Of a stretch of 64,000 bases of DNA, positions 7,970-17,179 are shown in pieces. The notes under the pieces were generated by a model. The model saw only the letters and a program-made list of their open reading frames with translations. It had not been told where the DNA came from and did not search any database. The stretch covers positions 296,659-360,658 of the forward strand of contig NZ_JACYUD010000004.1 in the NCBI RefSeq assembly GCF_014841565.1, given 5' to 3'. Origin of the DNA: Rhizobium sp. CFBP 8762 (GTDB lineage: Bacteria; Pseudomonadota; Alphaproteobacteria; Rhizobiales; Rhizobiaceae). Positions within the stretch are counted from its first letter, which is position 1. Each line of letters opens with the position of its first letter. A program made the position numbers and the translations under genes.

Positions 7970-9993
7970 GGCTGGATCCCGTCACGCTTGCCATTCTGGG
8001 CAACAAGCTGGCCGCTGTCAGCGAGGAAATGTGCCTGACGCTGCAGCGCACCGGGCGCACGCTCTACGTCAAGGAAACCGCCGATTTTGCCTGCGCGCTG
8101 GCGGGGCTCGACGGACGGTTTTTTGCCTATCCGCGCTCCATCGGCGTGTCCGGTTTCGTCGGGCTGGAATGCGCGCCTGCCATTGCGGCGGTTGGCGCGC
8201 TTGAGCCGGGCGATGTGATCCTTACCAACGATCCCTATCGCTCCGAGGGGCTGGCCACGCATCTGCCCGACCTGCACATGATCGAGCCGTATTTCCATGA
8301 CGGCAAAATCATCGCCTATGGCTGGTGCTTCGTTCACTGCTCGGATGTGGGTGGCCGCGTGCCGTCCAGCATTTCGCCGGTCAACACGGAAATCTTTCAG
8401 GAAGGTTTGCGCATTCCGCCGGTCAAACTGGTGAAGAAGGGTGAGATGAACCCGGATGTTGCGCTGTTTCTGAATGCCAACAGCCGCACGCCGGACGCCA
8501 ATATGGGCGATATTCGTGCCATGCTTGCCGCCCTGACCGCCGGACGCCGCAGACTGGAGCAGACGATTTCCCAGCATGGGGCCGAAACCGTCTCGGCTGC
8601 GGCGGTCGATCTGGTGGCCTATGCTGCCGAAAAGGCGCGCACTGTGCTTGCCCGCGTTCCGGCGGGCACCTACAGTTTTTCCGATTATCTGGACGACGAT
8701 GCGGCCACACGCCTGCCCGTGCGCATTGCGCTGGCTGCGACATTTGCCGATGGCGAGGTTCATCTCGACTTTACCGGCACCGATCCGCAGGTTGCCACCG
8801 CCATGAACATCCCCTCGCGCGGGCGTCCCCATGCGTGGTTGACCCTGCGTGTGCTGGCGCTGGTCAATACGCTTGATCCGACGACACCGTTGAATGTCGG
8901 GATGCTGGCACCGGTCAAGATAACGGCGCCCGAGGGCAGCCTCGTCAATCCGCAGGAACCGGCTGCCGTTGGCGTGCGCCACGCCGCCGCCATCCGCGTC
9001 AACGATGTGCTGAACGGCGCTTTCGGCAAGGCCCTGCCGGACGTGATGCCAGCGGCGTCTTCCGGCACGGTCATTCCCGTTGTCATGGCGGAGCCGGATG
9101 GCCGGGGCGGCAGGCGCGTGCAGGTCATCGAACCGATGATCGGCGGCACCGGTGCCCGCAAGGGCCGCGATGGTATCGACGGTCGCGACAGCGGCATCTC
9201 CAACCTTGCCAACAATCCGGTTGAAACGGTGGAGGCGGAACTCGGCATCGAGATCACGACCTATGCGCTGCGGCCTGACTCCGGCGGCGCGGGCCAGTGG
9301 CGCGGCGGCTGCGGCATGGAACTCACATTCCAAGTGCTGACCGACGATTCCAACGTTCTTGGCCGGGGTCTGGAGCGGCTGCTGTTTCGGCCATGGGGAT
9401 CGAATGGCGGAAAACCCGGAATGCCCGGCCAACTTATTCTCAATCGCGGCACCGAGCGCGAGAGCCATCTCGGCAAGATCGATGTGCTGACGGTCAATGC
9501 CGGGGACACGGTTACGTTTCTCACCCCCGGTGCCGGTGGCTGGGGCGATCCCGCCGCGCGTGATCCGGTAGCCGTGCTGGACGATGTTGCCAATGGCTTC
9601 GTGACCGTGGAGGCGGCCGCCCGCGACTATGGTGTCGTGATTGCCGATGGTGCGGTGGATGCTGTGAAAACCGCAGATCTGCGCAAGGACATGGGGGCAA
9701 GTACCTTGACCAATGCGCCGGGGCCCAATGCGCAAGTGAGCGGAGAAGGGCCGGAGCGCGAGCGCTGGGACGCGGCTTTTCCCGCAGGCGTTATGGACAG
9801 GCTCAACCGTGGGCTGGTGGCGCTGCCCGGTGCCGTGCGCCAGCGGCGCAGGCGTGATATTTTCGAGGCCGTTCTGGCCGAACTTCCAGAAGGGTTTCCG
9901 CGCGTGGCGGCCAGCAAGAACGCCGTGGATGCGGCGCGCCAGCGGCTGGAAGCCGCAGCCGGCAGTTTTGATGATGTGAAGCAAGAAGCCTGA
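7966..9993 (+). CDS. hyuB: Hydantoinase/oxoprolinase subunit B (HyuB family)
   Basis: A 675-residue partner of HyuA. Recognisable segments are the N-terminal RLDPVTLAILGNKLAAVSEE, VILTNDPYRSEGLATHLPD, and the Gly-rich C-terminal core GSNGGKPGMPGQ and TPGAGGWGDP. ATGA overlap with hyuA implies coupled translation and a heteromeric cytoplasmic enzyme. It is longer than many HyuB proteins: after the usual end near the RDYGVVI segment (about residue 555) there is a tail of roughly 110 residues, rich in Arg and Ala, that I do not recognise. The cyclic-amide substrate is probably the ligand of the operon's importer. Confidence 0.87.
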   Translation: MRLDPVTLAILGNKLAAVSEEMCLTLQRTGRTLYVKETADFACALAGLDGRFFAYPRSIGVSGFVGLECAPAIAAVGALEPGDVILTNDPYRSEGLATHLPDLHMIEPYFHDGKIIAYGWCFVHCSDVGGRVPSSISPVNTEIFQEGLRIPPVKLVKKGEMNPDVALFLNANSRTPDANMGDIRAMLAALTAGRRRLEQTISQHGAETVSAAAVDLVAYAAEKARTVLARVPAGTYSFSDYLDDDAATRLPVRIALAATFADGEVHLDFTGTDPQVATAMNIPSRGRPHAWLTLRVLALVNTLDPTTPLNVGMLAPVKITAPEGSLVNPQEPAAVGVRHAAAIRVNDVLNGAFGKALPDVMPAASSGTVIPVVMAEPDGRGGRRVQVIEPMIGGTGARKGRDGIDGRDSGISNLANNPVETVEAELGIEITTYALRPDSGGAGQWRGGCGMELTFQVLTDDSNVLGRGLERLLFRPWGSNGGKPGMPGQLILNRGTERESHLGKIDVLTVNAGDTVTFLTPGAGGWGDPAARDPVAVLDDVANGFVTVEAAARDYGVVIADGAVDAVKTADLRKDMGASTLTNAPGPNAQVSGEGPERERWDAAFPAGVMDRLNRGLVALPGAVRQRRRRDIFEAVLAELPEGFPRVAASKNAVDAARQRLEAAAGSFDDVKQEA

Positions 9994-10014
9994 TCCCCTC
10001 TTTGGAGAACCGTG

Positions 10015-11079
10015 ATGACGATAATGAAGAGACGACAATTCCTTGGTGGCAGCGTCCTGTTCGGCGCCGGTTTAACGACCGGGGGCCTGTTGACCGGAGC
10101 CCTGCCGCGTCTTGCCAATGCGCAGACGACCGACATCACCGTGACCGCCTTCGGCGGCGTCTGGGAGGAGGCGATCCGCACCTGCTTCGTCGCCCCCTTC
10201 GAGGCAAAGACCAAGGCGAAGGCGAATGTTTCGCTAGGTGGCCCGCCGCAATGGCTGGCACAGGTGGAAGCCAACCCGGCCAAGCCGCCGGTCGATGTGC
10301 TGATCATGACGCCGGATCTGGCGTTGACGGCTGCAAAGTCCGATCTGGTTGACGATTTTACCGTCGATAAAATTCCCAACCTTGCCAAAATTCCAAAGGA
10401 ACTGACCGACAGCGTCCTGGGCAAGGGTACGCTGTTCGATTACGGCGTCGGCGGCATTACCTTCAACAAGGACCGCGTAAGCGCCCCGCCGAAATCCTTC
10501 GCTGAATTTGTGGACCGCGTCGCGAAGGGCGAATTCGTCGCCTCCGTGCCATCGATTTCCTACGCCGTGACGCCGATCATGCTGATCTGGGCCATGGCCA
10601 AGGCGCTGGGCGGTGGCGTGGACAATGTCGATCCGTTTTTCGCCGCCATGGCGAAGATGAAGGACAATCTGGTGTTCTGGGGTGGCCCGAACGATTTCTT
10701 CAACCACCTTTCGTCCGGCGAAGCCGATGTCGGCATCTATTTCGATGGCCGGACGTGGAACCACTATGACAGTGGCGCGACATGGATCGACTTCATCAAT
10801 CCGGAAGAAGGCGGCTCGCTGAATGGCGTGGCGGTGCAGAAGCCGAAAAACGCCAACCCGCTCGCCTTCGCCTATATCAACGAAATTCTGGATGCGCAAA
10901 ACCAGACGAAGTTCGCCGATATCATGAACTATGGCGTGACGAATACCGACGTGGTCTATAGCGACAAGATCAAGCCGCGGATTACACCGTGGCAGAACAC
11001 CGCCTTTCCGCCCTACGAGCAAATCGCGCAAGTGCGCAATGAATGGGTCGATCGCTGGAACCGCGAAATCGGCCGCTAG
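10015..11079 (+). CDS. ABC transporter substrate-binding protein, spermidine/putrescine type, Tat-exported
   Basis: About 354 residues. The start is ATG at 10015, six bases after GGAGA; a GTG codon just upstream is unlikely to be used. The N-terminus MTIMKRRQFLGG is followed by a hydrophobic stretch and a LANAQT cleavage region, which reads as a twin-arginine-type signal peptide. The mature part resembles family 1 extracellular binding proteins of polyamine, opine and related importers. It supplies ligand to the two permeases that follow and the ATPase at 4787. A strong hairpin directly downstream may raise its level over the permeases. Confidence 0.83.
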   Translation: MTIMKRRQFLGGSVLFGAGLTTGGLLTGALPRLANAQTTDITVTAFGGVWEEAIRTCFVAPFEAKTKAKANVSLGGPPQWLAQVEANPAKPPVDVLIMTPDLALTAAKSDLVDDFTVDKIPNLAKIPKELTDSVLGKGTLFDYGVGGITFNKDRVSAPPKSFAEFVDRVAKGEFVASVPSISYAVTPIMLIWAMAKALGGGVDNVDPFFAAMAKMKDNLVFWGGPNDFFNHLSSGEADVGIYFDGRTWNHYDSGATWIDFINPEEGGSLNGVAVQKPKNANPLAFAYINEILDAQNQTKFADIMNYGVTNTDVVYSDKIKPRITPWQNTAFPPYEQIAQVRNEWVDRWNREIGR

Positions 11080-11095
11080 AGCCAAAATGCTGAGA

Positions 11096-11118
11096 GCTGC
11101 CCGTGTCTTACGGGCAGC
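11096..11118 (+). terminator. Hairpin between binding-protein and permease genes (attenuator/mRNA stabiliser)
   Basis: GCTGCCCGT (11096-11104) pairs perfectly with ACGGGCAGC (11110-11118) around a five-base loop. It sits 17 bases after the binding-protein stop and is not followed by a T-run. It is better read as a partial terminator or 3'-end stabiliser within the operon than as a full terminator. Confidence 0.6.
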
Positions 11119-11145
11119 CGCCTGTTTCGCCAACGAAAGCCAGCG

Positions 11146-12003
11146 ATGAGCGACATGACCCCGCAACCGACACCGCCACGGCCACGACGGCTGCTGTTGC
11201 CGCTTTTTCTGGCGCTGCCGGCGGTTGTTTTTCTCATCGTGTTCTTCGTGGCTCCGTTGTTTGACAACGGTATGCGCAGCATCCTGACGCAGGACGGCTG
11301 GACCGTATCGCGCTATGTCTCGCTGCTGACCGACCGGTTTTATCTCGGTATCATCGGGCAGACGGTGCTGCTGTCGGCCGGTGTCACGCTGATATCGGTT
11401 GTGATCGGCTATCCCGTCGCCTATTTTCTGGTGCGCAAGGCGGGCCGCTTTGCCGGTCTGATCATCTTTCTGCTGATCGCGCCGCTTCTGACCTCCATCA
11501 TCATGCGAACCTTTGGCTGGCAGGTGCTGTTTGCCCGCCGGGGGCTGGTCAACACGCTGCTGGTCGATGAACTCGGTATTCTCTCCGCGCCGCTGCGCCT
11601 GACCAATTCACCGGAAATTGCCATTGCCGCGCTGGTGCATGTGCTCGTGCCATTTATGGTACTCTCCATCGCCACCGTGTTGCAGGGTATCGATACTCGG
11701 CTGGAGGAATCGGCGAAAATTCTTGGAGCCAACCGGTTGCGCACCTTCTGGGAGGTAACGCTGCCGCTGTCGCTCGACGGCATTGGCACGGGTGCCATTC
11801 TCGTGTTCATGATTGCCAATGGCAGTTTCGTCACGCTGGTGCTGCTTGGCGGCGGTCTGCAGACTCTGCCCCTGATGATCTATCAGCAATTCAACACCAC
11901 GCGCGATTTCGGCATGGCGAGCGCCATGAGCATGATCCTGCTGGTGATTGCCGTTGCCTGCCTGTTTGCGCAACTGCGCCTCGTGCGCCGCAAGGGAGCG
12001 TGA
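11146..12003 (+). CDS. ABC transporter permease, PotB type
   Basis: A 285-residue inner-membrane protein with an N-terminal membrane segment (LLLPLFLALPAVVFLIVFFV) and further hydrophobic spans. The EAA coupling loop reads EESAKILGANRLRTFWEVTLP, the signature of binding-protein-dependent transport permeases that contacts the ATPase. It is one of a pair with the next gene, forming a PotB/PotC-like heterodimer. The gap to that gene is six bases. It is expected to import the compound processed by the hydantoinase subunits. Confidence 0.86.
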   Translation: MSDMTPQPTPPRPRRLLLPLFLALPAVVFLIVFFVAPLFDNGMRSILTQDGWTVSRYVSLLTDRFYLGIIGQTVLLSAGVTLISVVIGYPVAYFLVRKAGRFAGLIIFLLIAPLLTSIIMRTFGWQVLFARRGLVNTLLVDELGILSAPLRLTNSPEIAIAALVHVLVPFMVLSIATVLQGIDTRLEESAKILGANRLRTFWEVTLPLSLDGIGTGAILVFMIANGSFVTLVLLGGGLQTLPLMIYQQFNTTRDFGMASAMSMILLVIAVACLFAQLRLVRRKGA

Positions 12004-12009
12004 AGGCGG

Positions 12010-12807
12010 ATGAAACGGGACTGGATCAATCTGTCGCTCGGGGCCTTCGTCGTCCTGTTCTTCATCTTCATGCTGGCGCCGATCCTGATTGTCGTGCTCG
12101 TGTCCTTCACCTCGGCCGGTTACGTCTCCTTCCCCATCCCCGGCTGGTCGTTGAAGTGGTTTGCGCGCATTTTCGAATACCAGCCCTTTGTCGATGCGCT
12201 GATCGTCAGCATCGAGATTGCCATTGGCGCGACCATCTTGTCCTGCCTCATCGGCGTACCGGCGGCGCTCTATCTTGCGCGTTCACGCAGCCGCTGGGCC
12301 AGTGGGGTGATGACCTTTCTGCTCTCGCCCCTGTCCATGCCGATGATCGTCATCGGGTTTGCCTCGCTGTTTTTCCTGTCGTGGCTCGGTATCGGCATTT
12401 CCTTTGCCGCATTGCTGATTACCCACACGGTCGTCTGCCTGCCCTATATCGTTCGCACGGTCGCGGGCGTCTATTCCGGCCTGCGACCGGCCTATGAGGA
12501 AGCCGCTGCCATTCTGGGGGCCAATCCACTGAAAACCTTCTGGCATGTCACCCTGCCGCTGATCCGGCCCGGCATCATGGCGGGCTCTCTCTTCTCGTTT
12601 CTCACCTCGTTCGACAACCTGCCGATCAGCTACTTCTTCGGCAGCTCCAGCACCAACACGCTGCCGGTGGTGATGCTGAGCTATCTGGAAAACCAGTTCG
12701 ATCCGACAATCGCGGCGCTGAGCACGCTGCAACTGCTGATCGCCGTGGTCGCTTTGCTCATTGTCGATCGGGTCTACGGCATCGACAAGATGACGGTGGC
12801 GGGATGA
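12010..12807 (+). CDS. ABC transporter permease, PotC type
   Basis: A 265-residue permease beginning MKRDWINLSLGAFVVLFFIF, with about six hydrophobic spans. Its EAA loop is EEAAAILGANPLKTFWHVTLP. It pairs with the preceding PotB-like permease. The 3' end overlaps the next gene by four bases (ATGA), so the transporter is coupled to the downstream catabolic genes. Specificity cannot be told from the permease alone. Confidence 0.86.
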   Translation: MKRDWINLSLGAFVVLFFIFMLAPILIVVLVSFTSAGYVSFPIPGWSLKWFARIFEYQPFVDALIVSIEIAIGATILSCLIGVPAALYLARSRSRWASGVMTFLLSPLSMPMIVIGFASLFFLSWLGIGISFAALLITHTVVCLPYIVRTVAGVYSGLRPAYEEAAAILGANPLKTFWHVTLPLIRPGIMAGSLFSFLTSFDNLPISYFFGSSSTNTLPVVMLSYLENQFDPTIAALSTLQLLIAVVALLIVDRVYGIDKMTVAG

Positions 12808-13466
12808 GCCTTCATCTTGCCATCGACCATGTCGTGGTGCTGGTGCCGGATCTGGCGCTGGCGGGGGCTGCGTTCGAGGGGGCAGGGTTTCACGTTACGC
12901 CGCAGACCGAGCACAGCGCCGCAATGGGCACGGCCAATCGCTGTGTCATGCTGCATGGCGGCAGCTACATCGAAATCATGGGCATCGTTACGCAAACGCC
13001 CGCCAATGCCCCATGGCGCGCGCTGTTGCGGACGAGTGCGGGTATTCGCGGGCTGGCCTTCGCCAGCGACGATATCGAGACCACCGCCAGCGCACTCAGC
13101 GCGCGCGGCATCGCCACCGAGCCTGTGCGTCATTTCTCCCGCATGACGGGGGAGGGAGAGTTGCGCTTTTCCGTGACACGCATCGATCCGGGCGAAACGC
13201 CGGGTTTGCAATGCCTTGCCTGCCAGCATCACACCGCCGATCTGCTCTGGCGCGCAGATACGATGACGCACGACAATGGTGCCGACAGGCTGGTGTCCAT
13301 GACTGTGCCGCAGGCCGACAGGCTCAAGTCCTTTGCGGACTTGGATGGGAAAGTTCGTGTGGGGGTTGAGACCGGCAGCAACCGGCTGGTTCTGTCCGGG
13401 CCCCGGCGGCAGGTTTATGATCTGCGCTCCGTCTGCGGAGTCGAGCTGGAGATCGTCCCCGCATGA
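12804..13466 (+). CDS. VOC/glyoxalase-like domain protein
   Basis: A 220-residue cytoplasmic protein. The N-terminus LAIDHVVVLVPDLALAGAAF is the first beta-alpha unit of a vicinal-oxygen-chelate fold; the segment YIEIMGIV supplies a glutamate and a later CLACQHHTADLLW resembles the Glyoxalase_3 (PF13468) type. Such proteins use a metal for isomerase, lyase or dioxygenase-like chemistry. It overlaps its neighbours by four bases on each side, placing it firmly in the hydantoinase operon. No specific reaction can be assigned. Confidence 0.7.
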   Translation: MSLHLAIDHVVVLVPDLALAGAAFEGAGFHVTPQTEHSAAMGTANRCVMLHGGSYIEIMGIVTQTPANAPWRALLRTSAGIRGLAFASDDIETTASALSARGIATEPVRHFSRMTGEGELRFSVTRIDPGETPGLQCLACQHHTADLLWRADTMTHDNGADRLVSMTVPQADRLKSFADLDGKVRVGVETGSNRLVLSGPRRQVYDLRSVCGVELEIVPA

Positions 13467-14752
13467 CCTCCTGGCCCTCCGACACGCCCTCCGCGCTTTG
13501 GATGTCGTTGTCGCGCGAGACATTTGCGGGGACAAGGCTGACCGGAGAGGTGAGCGCCGACGTGGTGGTTGTCGGCGGCGGTATCGCCGGGCTGTCCACG
13601 GCGCTGGAACTGGCGCGTCGTGGACATCGGGTCGTCGTGCTGGAAGCGATGCGGGTCGGTTACGGCGCATCGGGCCGGGCCAATGGTCAGGTCATCTCCG
13701 CGTTGACGCGCCATGGCCCCGATGCCATTCGCAAGGCTTGGCCGGGCGAAAGGGGCGAACGGTTCATTCGACTGTTGAAGGGCTCTGCCGATCACCTCTT
13801 CGATCTGATTGATCGGTATGGCATCGATTGTGACGCACGGCGAACCGGCTGGCTTCAGCCTGCGCACAGTCCCGGACGGTTTCAACGTGTGAGCAAGCTG
13901 GCCGCGCAATGGGCCGATGCGGGCGCGCCGACCACAGTTCTTTCAGCGGCGGAAATGCGCGCGCGGCTTGGCACCGACGTCTATTGTGGGGGCTGGGAGC
14001 ACCGGGGCGGCGGGCACATCAACCCCTATGCGTTCACCTGCGGGCTTGCGCGTGCCGCCGTTTCTGAAGGTGTCACTGTCTACGAGGCAAGCCCCGCCAA
14101 CCGGCTTAAGCGCGAGGGCGGTGGCTGGCTGGTGGAAACTCCCGGCGGGCGGGTGCGGGCGAACAAGGTGGCGCTGACGACGGCGGCCTATAGTGGTGAT
14201 CTCTGGCCGGACCTTGCCCGCTCCATCGTGCCCGTCACCTCCTATCAGGCGGCAACCGATCCGCTCGGAGATATGGCAGCAGACATTTTGCCGAACGATG
14301 AAGCATCCTCCGATACGCGGATGGACCTGCGCTATTTTCGTCGGGATCGTGAGGGGCGGCTGGTTTCGGGTGGGGCGCTGGCCATCCAGCTTGCTGCTGC
14401 GCGCCGGGTGCCGGCCATGGTCGGCAGACGGCTGAAAGAAATGTTTCCTGCACTGCCGGACAATGCGATGACCTCCTTCTGGGGTGGCCGTATCGCCATG
14501 ACGGCCGATCGCCTGCCGCATCTGCACCGCCGTGGTGACGGCCTGTCGGCATGGATCGGCTGCAACGGGCGCGGCCTTGCACTTGCCTGCGCCATGGGGC
14601 CGGTTCTGGCCGATGCCATCGAGGGCGTTGCGGACGAGCAACTGTCTGTCAGGCCCACGACTCCGGCGCGCGTTCCCTTCCACGCCATTGTGTCGCGCTT
14701 CGCGCGGCTGATTTTGCTCTGGTACCGGTTCAAGGACAGGCGCGAGGTCTGA
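13463..14752 (+). CDS. FAD-dependent oxidoreductase, DAO/PuuB (gamma-glutamylputrescine oxidase) family
   Basis: A 429-residue flavoprotein. The dinucleotide-binding motif is DVVVVGGGIAGLSTALELAR followed by VVVLEAMRVGYGASGRANGQ, the pattern of PuuB/OrdL amine oxidases. The C-terminal FAD contact is WGGRIAMTADRLPH and GCNGRGLALACAMG. Relatives oxidise secondary or gamma-glutamyl amines to aldehydes. In this operon it could act on an amine released by hydantoinase opening of the imported compound. Start ATG overlaps the previous stop by four bases. The reaction is an inference from family and neighbours. Confidence 0.8.
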   Translation: MTSWPSDTPSALWMSLSRETFAGTRLTGEVSADVVVVGGGIAGLSTALELARRGHRVVVLEAMRVGYGASGRANGQVISALTRHGPDAIRKAWPGERGERFIRLLKGSADHLFDLIDRYGIDCDARRTGWLQPAHSPGRFQRVSKLAAQWADAGAPTTVLSAAEMRARLGTDVYCGGWEHRGGGHINPYAFTCGLARAAVSEGVTVYEASPANRLKREGGGWLVETPGGRVRANKVALTTAAYSGDLWPDLARSIVPVTSYQAATDPLGDMAADILPNDEASSDTRMDLRYFRRDREGRLVSGGALAIQLAAARRVPAMVGRRLKEMFPALPDNAMTSFWGGRIAMTADRLPHLHRRGDGLSAWIGCNGRGLALACAMGPVLADAIEGVADEQLSVRPTTPARVPFHAIVSRFARLILLWYRFKDRREV

Positions 14753-14785
14753 ACGCTCAAAAGCATCAGGATAAGGGTATAGGAT

Positions 14786-15493
14786 ATGACGTTTTCGCTT
14801 TCGGCATTTGACAGGCAGACCGGTCTGTTCGGCATCGCGGTGGCAAGTTCCAGCATTGCGGTGGGCAACCGGTGCCCGTGGGCAAAAGCCGGCGTTGGGG
14901 TGATCGCCACCCAGCACCGCACGGATATCCGCTGCGGTCCGCTGGGGCTGGACCTGCTGGCCAAGGGATTTTCCGCCCGCGAGACGGTGGATATTCTGGT
15001 CAACAGCAGCGAACATCCCAACCTCCGACAGTTTGCCGCCGTTGACCGCGATGGCCGAACCGCGTTTTTCAACGGGCCGGATATCGAATCCATCGCCACC
15101 GCGCATCAGGGCGAGGCCTGTGTGTCGGTCGGCAATTTCATGGCCAATCACGAGGTGACGGCGGCGATGGTGCGGGGTTACGAGGCCAATACTGCACCGT
15201 ATTCTGCTACACCGAATGTCGCCGCCCCGCTTTTTGCTGAACGCCTGCTGGCAGCACTGGATGCCGGTGTGGCGGCAGGAGGCGAAACCCAGCCCGCCAT
15301 GGCCGCTGCTCTGCTGATTGTTGACAAGCACGACTGGCCGCTCGTCGACCTGCGTGTCGATTTCGAGCCCAATCCGGCAACAAAACTGCGTTCGCTCTGG
15401 CGATCCTATGCGCCGATCATCGATCGCTTCGTCACACAGGTTCTGGAACCAGCCACGTTGAAACCGCTGATCAATTCCGCGCTTCAGGTCTGA
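14786..15493 (+). CDS. DUF1028 family protein
   Basis: A 235-residue protein beginning MTFSLSAFDRQTGLFGIAVA, then SSSIAVGNRCPWAKAGVG and ATQHRTDIRCGPLGLDLL, the conserved pattern of DUF1028. The fold is related to Ntn-type hydrolases, and members often sit beside amidohydrolase, hydantoinase and peptide-transport genes, as here. The biochemical function is not established. It is the last gene of the operon, 33 bases after the oxidase gene with an AGGATAT ribosome-binding region. Confidence 0.8.
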   Translation: MTFSLSAFDRQTGLFGIAVASSSIAVGNRCPWAKAGVGVIATQHRTDIRCGPLGLDLLAKGFSARETVDILVNSSEHPNLRQFAAVDRDGRTAFFNGPDIESIATAHQGEACVSVGNFMANHEVTAAMVRGYEANTAPYSATPNVAAPLFAERLLAALDAGVAAGGETQPAMAAALLIVDKHDWPLVDLRVDFEPNPATKLRSLWRSYAPIIDRFVTQVLEPATLKPLINSALQV

Positions 15494-15777
15494 GGATCGG
15501 CGGCGTTTTGCGCCTGACCTGCCGCCAAATCAGTCTTCCGTTTTCCCGTGACCTTCGCGAGCACCATCTCGCGCGCCCGCACGGCCCTGCGTTTTGCCCA
15601 TCAATTTTAATGGGATAGAATTTTGAGCAGGGCTTGCAATTTTGTGCAGAAAGGTGTTTCACTGCCCACTCTGCTGATGCATGGGGAGATGCACACTCGG
15701 CATTTTAAAAGCGTTGCAGCGTTATGGTCCTAGCGGCGACGTCACAGGGAGGGGACCTTTCTCAACAGGAGGAGACT

Positions 15778-17085
15778 ATGGGAAAACTGAAAACAAGTCT
15801 GTTGTCGCTTAGCGCCGTAATATTTGGCGCGCATCTTGCGCAGGCGGAAACGCTGACAATCGCCACCGTCAACAATGACGATATGATTGTCATGCAGAAG
15901 CTATCGGGTGAATGGGAGAAGAGCTCCGGCAATAAACTCAACTGGGTTGTGCTGGAAGAAAACGTTCTGCGCCAGCGCGTAACAACGGATATCGCCACCA
16001 AGGGCGGCCAGTTCGACATCGTCACGATTGGCGCGCTGGAAACCCCGATCTGGGGCAAATCGGGCTGGCTGACACAGCTCGATGATCTCGGCGACGACTA
16101 TGATTATGCTGATCTGTTTCCATCGGTCAGAAGCGGTCTGTCGGCGGATGGCAAGCTGTTTGCCGTTCCGTTCTACGCCGAAAGCTCGTTTACCATGTAC
16201 AACACCGAGCTATTCGAAAAGGCCGGGCTGACAATGCCGGAAGAGCCGACCTGGTCGCAAATTGCCGGGTTTGCCGAAAAGCTGACCGACAAGAGCAAGG
16301 AGCAGTACGGCATCTGCCTGCGTGGCAAGCCGGGCTGGGGCGAGAACATGGCGCTTATCACCCTGATGGCCAATGTCTGGGGTGGAACATGGTTCGATAT
16401 GAAATGGCAACCGCAGCTGATGTCGGAGCCCTGGAAAAAAGCCGTCAACTTCTATGTCGACACCATGAACAAGTATGGCCCTCCGGGTGCCACGGCCAAC
16501 GGCTTCAATGAAAATCAGGCCCTGTTTGCCGCCGGACATTGCGGCATCTGGGTGGATGCCACCTCGGCAGCCGGACGGCTCTATAATAAAGACACGTCCA
16601 AGGTGGTCGACAAGGTTGGCTATGCCAAGGGACCGGGCGAGGTGACCAGTGTCGGCAATGGCTGGTTCTGGGCCTGGGCGCTTGCCATTCCCGTGACCAC
16701 CACCAAGGCGGAAGCCGCCAAAAGCTTCGTCAAATGGGCCACATCCAAGGACTATGTGACGCTGGTTGCCAAAACCAATGGCGTGGTGACCTCGCCGCCC
16801 GGAACGCGCAAATCGACCTATACGGAGGCGTATCTGAAGGACGCGCCGTTTGCGGCGATGACGCAGAAGGCAATCGAGAGTGCCGATCCGTCAAAACCCA
16901 CGCGTGATCCGGTGCCCTATACCGGTATTTCCTACGTCATTATTCCGGAATATCAGGGCATTGGCACCACCACGGGCCAGGCGATTGCCGGTGCGCTGGC
17001 AGGCCAGACATCCGTGGATGAAGCGCTGCAATCGGCGCAGGACAACGCGGTCGAAGCCATGACACAGGCTGGCTACATTCAGTAG
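15778..17085 (+). CDS. smoE: Sorbitol/mannitol-type ABC transporter substrate-binding protein (SmoE-like)
   Basis: A 435-residue secreted binding protein. ATG at 15778 follows AGGAGG closely and opens a Sec signal peptide (MGKLKTSLLSLSAVIFGAHL, cleavage after AQA); the longer in-frame ORF from 15724 adds a non-signal leader and is not preferred. The mature part has the family traits of SmoE/MtlE polyol-binding proteins, for example VPFYAESSFTMYNTELF, YGICLRGKPGWGENMA and the Trp-rich WFWAWALAIP. It would bind a hexitol or related polyol in the periplasm for the SmoFGK-like components downstream. The exact polyol is unknown. Confidence 0.82.
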   Translation: MGKLKTSLLSLSAVIFGAHLAQAETLTIATVNNDDMIVMQKLSGEWEKSSGNKLNWVVLEENVLRQRVTTDIATKGGQFDIVTIGALETPIWGKSGWLTQLDDLGDDYDYADLFPSVRSGLSADGKLFAVPFYAESSFTMYNTELFEKAGLTMPEEPTWSQIAGFAEKLTDKSKEQYGICLRGKPGWGENMALITLMANVWGGTWFDMKWQPQLMSEPWKKAVNFYVDTMNKYGPPGATANGFNENQALFAAGHCGIWVDATSAAGRLYNKDTSKVVDKVGYAKGPGEVTSVGNGWFWAWALAIPVTTTKAEAAKSFVKWATSKDYVTLVAKTNGVVTSPPGTRKSTYTEAYLKDAPFAAMTQKAIESADPSKPTRDPVPYTGISYVIIPEYQGIGTTTGQAIAGALAGQTSVDEALQSAQDNAVEAMTQAGYIQ

Positions 17086-17100
17086 CACGCACCGTCTCAA

Positions 17101-17134
17101 GCACCCGGCCAGAGGCCAGGCCCCGGCCGGGTGC
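17101..17134 (+). terminator. GC-rich hairpin with T-rich tail after smoE
   Basis: GCACCCGGCC (17101-17110) pairs perfectly with GGCCGGGTGC (17125-17134), followed by TTTCTTCTC. It lies 16 bases after the binding-protein stop. It has the form of an intrinsic terminator that probably works partially, giving more binding protein than permease. Confidence 0.75.
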
Positions 17135-17179
17135 TTTCTTCTCAAGCCTTTTCTTGCCCTTGAAATTTGGAGTCGGTTG

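Noticed and set aside
7852-10038. Reverse-strand open frame of 728 codons
   Set aside because: Mirror frame of hyuB; high His/Arg composition and no recognisable domain.
13943-15331. Reverse-strand open frame of 462 codons
   Set aside because: Antisense to the oxidase and DUF1028 genes, composition typical of a shadow frame.
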